Shown: piece after piece, positions 7,947-11,174 of the stretch
Position numbering within the stretch: position 1 is the first letter of the stretch
Layout: each line of letters starts with the position of its first letter
Source: Burkholderiales bacterium
GTDB lineage: Bacteria; Pseudomonadota; Gammaproteobacteria; Burkholderiales; SG8-39
Direction of reading: 5' to 3'
Assembly: GCA_005777205.1 (NCBI GenBank)
Contig: SXNB01000228.1
Span: 1 to 11,174, forward strand
Length of the DNA: 11,174 nt
Notes under the pieces: model-generated
What the model was told of the DNA's origin: nothing
Databases searched by the model: none
The model's input: only the letters and a program-made list of their open reading frames with translations
Translations under genes and position numbers: made by a program

Positions 7947-8476
7947 TCCGAGAAGTCCTCAGGATGGGCGACGAGCGCCTGCTGCAACGCTCGATGGAGG
8001 TCCTGCATTTCGGCACGCCTGAGCTGGCCGCGTTGCTGCAGGACATGCGCGACACCATGGCGCACCTGAATGGCGCCGGCTTGGCGGCGCCGCAGATTGG
8101 CGTTGGCCTGCGGGTCGTGATCTTCGGTGTCAAGGCCAATCCCCGCTATCCGGATGCGGAGGAGGTGCCGGACACCGTGTTGATCAATCCGGTGCTCCAG
8201 CCCCTGTCCGACGTAGTGGAAGAGGACTGGGAAGGGTGCCTGTCCGTGCCCGGGATGCGCGGCTTCGTCCCGCGCTGGCATCGCCTGCGCTACGCCGGCT
8301 TCGACGAGCAGGGCAAGCAATTCGAACGCAGCGTGGCCGGGTTCCATGCCCGCGTCGTGCAGCACGAATGCGACCACCTGGACGGCATCCTGTACCCGAT
8401 GCGGATCCGCGACCTGGCGAAGTTCGGCTTTAACGAGGCGCTGTTCCCCGGTCGGGAGCTACCTCCGGAGGATTGA
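7943..8476 (+). CDS. def: Peptide deformylase (second-type betaproteobacterial form)
   Basis: A 177-residue metalloenzyme that removes the formyl group from the N-terminal methionine of nascent proteins at the ribosome. All three deformylase motifs are intact: GAGLAAPQIG from G44, EGCLSVPG with metal ligand C99, and QHECDHLDG with ligands H141 and H145 and catalytic E142. The protein is slightly longer than E. coli Def (169). It has the YPDAEEVPDTVLINPVL insertion and YPMRIRDLAKFGFNE tail that I associate with the extra deformylase copy of betaproteobacteria, not the copy beside fmt. No fmt is in this window, so a paralogue elsewhere is expected but not seen. The ATG overlaps the upstream stop by 4 nt (ATGA), with a short GGGA close before it. 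It is the last gene of the visible plus-strand operon and converges on glnD. Confidence 0.94.
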   Translation: MIREVLRMGDERLLQRSMEVLHFGTPELAALLQDMRDTMAHLNGAGLAAPQIGVGLRVVIFGVKANPRYPDAEEVPDTVLINPVLQPLSDVVEEDWEGCLSVPGMRGFVPRWHRLRYAGFDEQGKQFERSVAGFHARVVQHECDHLDGILYPMRIRDLAKFGFNEALFPGRELPPED

Positions 8477-8516
8477 ATCATGTAATCGATCGGTTACATG
8501 GCAGGCGTCTGCGAGC
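8477..8516. other. Convergent intergenic gap between def and glnD
   Basis: This 40-bp stretch separates the def stop from the glnD stop. It is locally AT-rich compared with its surroundings and is mostly taken up by a near-perfect palindrome. Neither side has a run of T after the hairpin, so a classical intrinsic terminator is not evident, although the hairpin could still aid termination on both strands. Confidence 0.6.
8479..8500. repeat. Near-perfect 22-bp palindrome between def and glnD
   Basis: The sequence with inner 20 bases ATGTAATCGATCGGTTACAT pairs at every position except one T-G pair (8486/8493); an outer C-G pair extends it to 22 bp. As RNA it would form a 9-bp stem, counting the wobble, with a GAUC loop. 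It matches the galU palindrome at 17 of the inner 20 positions. In location it could be a bidirectional terminator hairpin, but no T tract follows on either strand, and the related copy inside galU argues for a DNA-level site. The palindrome is seen; its role is inferred. Confidence 0.7.
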
Positions 8517-11078
8517 CTAGACCTGCAGCTCGGCCAGCAGTTCTTGCTCCAGCCGGAGCACCGCCTTGGCATCGTTCAGTGCCGCCCCGGACACCAGGAA
8601 CACGTCCTCGGCGCGGTCACCCAGCGTGTTGATCTTCGCCGAGTAGAGGTTCAACTTGTAGCGCGCCAGCTGGCGCGCGACGCGGTACAGCAGTCCCGGC
8701 CGGTCGCTGGCCACGATGTTGAGCGAGTGGTATGCGCCGCGCTCGTCGGGCCGGATGTCCACCGCCGGCGCGATCGGGAAATGGCGCACTCGCCGCGAGG
8801 CGCGACCGCCACCCGACGGCAACAGCGGCGCCTCGGACTGCAGTTCTGCGGCGAGTTCGCTCTCGATCAGCGCCATCATGTCACGGTAATGGGCACCGGG
8901 CCCCTTGCCCATGACGAGGAAGCTGTCCAGCGCGTAGCCCTCGCGCGTGGTGTGGATCTTGGCCTCGACGATGTTGAAGCCGGCGCGCTCGAAGTAGCCG
9001 CAGATGAGTACGAACAGCATCTCGCGGTCCGGGGTGTAGATCATCACCTGCAGGCCCTCGTCGAAAGGGGCCAGGCGCGCGCGTACCACTGGCGCTTTGC
9101 TGTCGACGCGATAGTGCAGGTTCCGGGTCTGCCAAGCGATCTCCTGCGCGTCGTGGCGCAGGAAGTAGGTGGTGTCGAGGCTCGCCCAGAAGCGGTCCTT
9201 GACCGCGTCCGACAGCGCGTACAGACGCAGCAGTCGCGTCGCCTCCGCCTGCTTCTCGGCCACCGCGGTATCGAGGGCTGGCGCCTCGCCGGCGAGGATG
9301 CGCCGCGCCATGTGGAACAGATCCTCCAGCAGCTTGGCCTTCCAGCCGTTCCACACCTTCGGACTGGTGCCGCGGATGTCGGCCACCGTCAGCAGGTAGA
9401 GCGCCACCAGGCGGCGCTCGTCGCCCGCCGTCGCAGCGAAGGCGCGCGCCACGTCGGGATCGTCGACGTCCTGCTTTTGCGCCACCGTCGACATCGTCAG
9501 GTGATGCTCGACGAGGAACGCAACCAGATCCGTGTCCGCCTTCGATAAGCCGTGCCGCTGAGAGAATCGCCGCGCTTCCACCGCGCCCAGCGCCGAATGG
9601 TCGCCGCGGCGGCCCTTGGCGATGTCGTGATAGAGCGCCGCGACATACAGCAGCCAGCGGCGCTCGAAGCCGCTCATCAGCTGGCTGCAAAGCGGGAATT
9701 CGTGCGCAAACTCCGGCATGGTGAAGCGGCGCAGGTTGCGCAGCACCATCAGGATGTGCTGGTCCACGGTATAGACGTGGTACAGGTCGTGCTGCATCTG
9801 GCCCACGATGCGGCCGAACTCGGGCAGGTAGCCGCCCAGCACGTCGTACTGGTTCATGCGGCGGAACTCGTGCACGGTGCCGCGTCGCTGCTGCAGGATG
9901 TGCACGAACAGCAGTCGCGCCAGCGGGTCGCGGCGCAGCTTTTCGTCCAGCCGGCCGCGCGCGCGCCACAGCGCACGCAGCGTGGTCGCGCTCATGCCGC
10001 GCAGGTCGCCGTGCTGCTGCATCAGCAGGAAGCCTTCGAGGATGGCGCGCGGTTCGCGCTCGAACAGGTCCTCGCGGCGCGCCTCCAGCAGCGTTCCCCG
10101 CGCCTGGAAGCGCTCGTTGAGCACGCGCGGCGCGGTGTCGGGCTCCGGCGCGAAGCGCGCCTGCAGGTCCTGCAGCAGGATGGTATTGAGTTGCGTGATT
10201 GCCTTGGCATGGCGGTAGTAGGCCTGCATCAGCTGCTCGCTGGCGCGCCGCGACGGCTTGGCGCTGTAGGCGCACTGGAGGGCGAGCGCGTCCTGGTAGT
10301 CGAACACGATGCGGTCCTCGCGTCGGCCCGCAAGGTAGTGCAGCCGTATGCGCAGGTCCTGGATTGCGGTCTCATGGCGGGCCAGGCGCAGCGCCTCGCC
10401 CTTCTGCAGCAGACCCTCGCTGGCGAGGTCGCGCCAGTGTCGGCCGATGCCGCAGGCCTGCGCGATCCAGCGGATCACCTGGAGATCGCGCAGCCCGCCC
10501 GGCGCTTCCTTGAGGTTGGGTTCCAGCGCGAACGGGGTGTCGCGGTGCTTGGCGTGGCGCTGCTCCTGCTCCAGCCGCTTCGCCTTTAGGAAGGCGACCG
10601 GGTCGAGACTGCGGGCGAGCGCCTTCGCCAGGCGGCGAAACAGTTTCGTGTTGCCCGCCAGCAGGCGAGCCTCCAGCAGGGAGGTCTCGATCGTGATGTC
10701 GCTGCGGGCGGTTTCCATGCAGGCCTCGACCGTACGCACGCTATGTCCGATCTCCAAGCCAACATCCCAGAGCATCCCCACCACGCGTTCCAGGCGCCCG
10801 CGCTCTTGCGCGTCCGGCTCGTGCTCGAGGAGGACCAGGACGTCGACATCCGAACACGGGAACATTTCGCCACGGCCGTAGCCGCCGGTGGCCACCAGCG
10901 CCATCGAGGTGGAGGGCGCGTGGTCGCGCCAGATGGCCTGCAGCGTCCGGTCGATCCGCCGCGCGTGCTCGCGCAGCAGCCAAGCGGGCTTGCGCCCCTT
11001 CAGGTAGGCCTCGCGCAGCGCCGCGCGTGCTTCCCGCAGCCCGTCGCGCAGCGCCTCGACCGGGACGGGCGCGGTCAT
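8517..11078 (-). CDS. glnD: Bifunctional [protein-PII] uridylyltransferase / uridylyl-removing enzyme GlnD
   Basis: An 853-residue cytoplasmic sensor of glutamine. It uridylylates PII proteins (GlnB/GlnK) when nitrogen is scarce and removes UMP when glutamine is high, thereby steering glutamine synthetase and the Ntr response. The N-terminal nucleotidyltransferase domain has GGYGRGEM (residues 65-72) and the metal-binding pair D77/D79 in SDVDV. The central HD domain, responsible for UMP removal, has YHDIAKGRRGDHS with H484/D485. Two C-terminal ACT domains, which bind glutamine, start near residue 677 (VMIYTPDREMLFVL) and 783 (HSLNIVASDRPGLLYRVA). Length is close to the family's 850-890. The ATG lies 7 nt after the map stop, with only a weak ribosome binding site, so it is probably cotranscribed with map. 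Both activities should be intact. Its stop faces def across 40 bp. Confidence 0.97.
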   Translation of the reverse strand: MTAPVPVEALRDGLREARAALREAYLKGRKPAWLLREHARRIDRTLQAIWRDHAPSTSMALVATGGYGRGEMFPCSDVDVLVLLEHEPDAQERGRLERVVGMLWDVGLEIGHSVRTVEACMETARSDITIETSLLEARLLAGNTKLFRRLAKALARSLDPVAFLKAKRLEQEQRHAKHRDTPFALEPNLKEAPGGLRDLQVIRWIAQACGIGRHWRDLASEGLLQKGEALRLARHETAIQDLRIRLHYLAGRREDRIVFDYQDALALQCAYSAKPSRRASEQLMQAYYRHAKAITQLNTILLQDLQARFAPEPDTAPRVLNERFQARGTLLEARREDLFEREPRAILEGFLLMQQHGDLRGMSATTLRALWRARGRLDEKLRRDPLARLLFVHILQQRRGTVHEFRRMNQYDVLGGYLPEFGRIVGQMQHDLYHVYTVDQHILMVLRNLRRFTMPEFAHEFPLCSQLMSGFERRWLLYVAALYHDIAKGRRGDHSALGAVEARRFSQRHGLSKADTDLVAFLVEHHLTMSTVAQKQDVDDPDVARAFAATAGDERRLVALYLLTVADIRGTSPKVWNGWKAKLLEDLFHMARRILAGEAPALDTAVAEKQAEATRLLRLYALSDAVKDRFWASLDTTYFLRHDAQEIAWQTRNLHYRVDSKAPVVRARLAPFDEGLQVMIYTPDREMLFVLICGYFERAGFNIVEAKIHTTREGYALDSFLVMGKGPGAHYRDMMALIESELAAELQSEAPLLPSGGGRASRRVRHFPIAPAVDIRPDERGAYHSLNIVASDRPGLLYRVARQLARYKLNLYSAKINTLGDRAEDVFLVSGAALNDAKAVLRLEQELLAELQV

Positions 11079-11085
11079 GGCCGCG

Positions 11086-11174
11086 TCAGGCGCTGGCAGC
11101 CGGCGGTGGCGGCGCGCCGTCCGAGACGGTCAGCACCTCGTAGCCGCCTTCGGTGACCAGCACAGTGTGCTCCC
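11086..11174 (-). CDS. map: Methionine aminopeptidase, C-terminal end only
   Basis: The last 28 codons and stop of a gene that enters from the right edge, too short for an ordinary ORF scan. The residues EHTVLVTEGGYEVLT match the end of type I methionine aminopeptidase, where the Glu of the EHT motif is a metal ligand. A short Pro/Ala tail (SDGAPPPPAASA) follows. The enzyme removes the initiator methionine from new proteins after deformylation, so it works downstream of the deformylase at 7943-8476. The gene lies 7 nt before glnD on the same strand; the map-glnD pair is common in proteobacteria. The match is short but characteristic. Confidence 0.88.
   Translation of the reverse strand, partial: EHTVLVTEGGYEVLTVSDGAPPPPAASA

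Noticed and set aside
6313..8500. Reading the palindrome pair as the ends of a mobile element
   Set aside because: No transposase or integrase lies between them, the left site is inside an intact galU, and the enclosed genes are ordinary overlapping operon members.
8346..10589. Two long plus-strand open frames (400 and 345 codons) opposite glnD
   Set aside because: They share one frame split by a stop, are low in recognisable motifs, and mirror a complete, well-conserved GlnD.

Overview
This is a high-GC housekeeping stretch of a proteobacterial chromosome, most likely a betaproteobacterium. That placement rests on the order smc-zipA-ligA-galU, the shape of the SMC and ZipA proteins, the second-type peptide deformylase, and the map-glnD pair. 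The exact genus cannot be read from the window. The sequence is almost entirely coding, and no gene-free gap exceeds about 40 bases.

Plus strand, 1-8476: seven tightly packed genes that look like one operon. They are smc (5' end outside the window), zipA, ligA, galU, a hypoxanthine-guanine phosphoribosyltransferase, an S-methyl-5'-thioinosine phosphorylase and a peptide deformylase. Gaps are 25 nt (smc/zipA) and 7 nt (zipA/ligA); every later junction overlaps by 1 or 4 nt. The first three genes serve chromosome organisation, cell division and DNA joining. galU makes UDP-glucose for envelope and exopolysaccharide synthesis. The phosphorylase releases hypoxanthine from methylthioinosine and the phosphoribosyltransferase can turn it into IMP, so these two form a polyamine/quorum-signal by-product salvage pair. 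The deformylase acts on nascent proteins.

Minus strand, 8517-11174: glnD, the uridylyltransferase/uridylyl-removing sensor of nitrogen status, preceded by the last 28 codons of map (methionine aminopeptidase). They converge on the plus-strand operon, with 40 bp between the stop codons of def and glnD.

The one signal the genes do not explain is a pair of closely related palindromes 2.17 kb apart: a perfect 22-bp palindrome inside galU (6313-6334) and a near-perfect one in the def/glnD gap (8479-8500). They share the form ATGTWAYCGATCGGTWACAT. They bracket the end of galU plus the hpt-phosphorylase-def block and look more like protein-binding sites or a dispersed repeat than chance. No mobile element, CRISPR array, RNA gene or clearly novel multi-gene system is visible.
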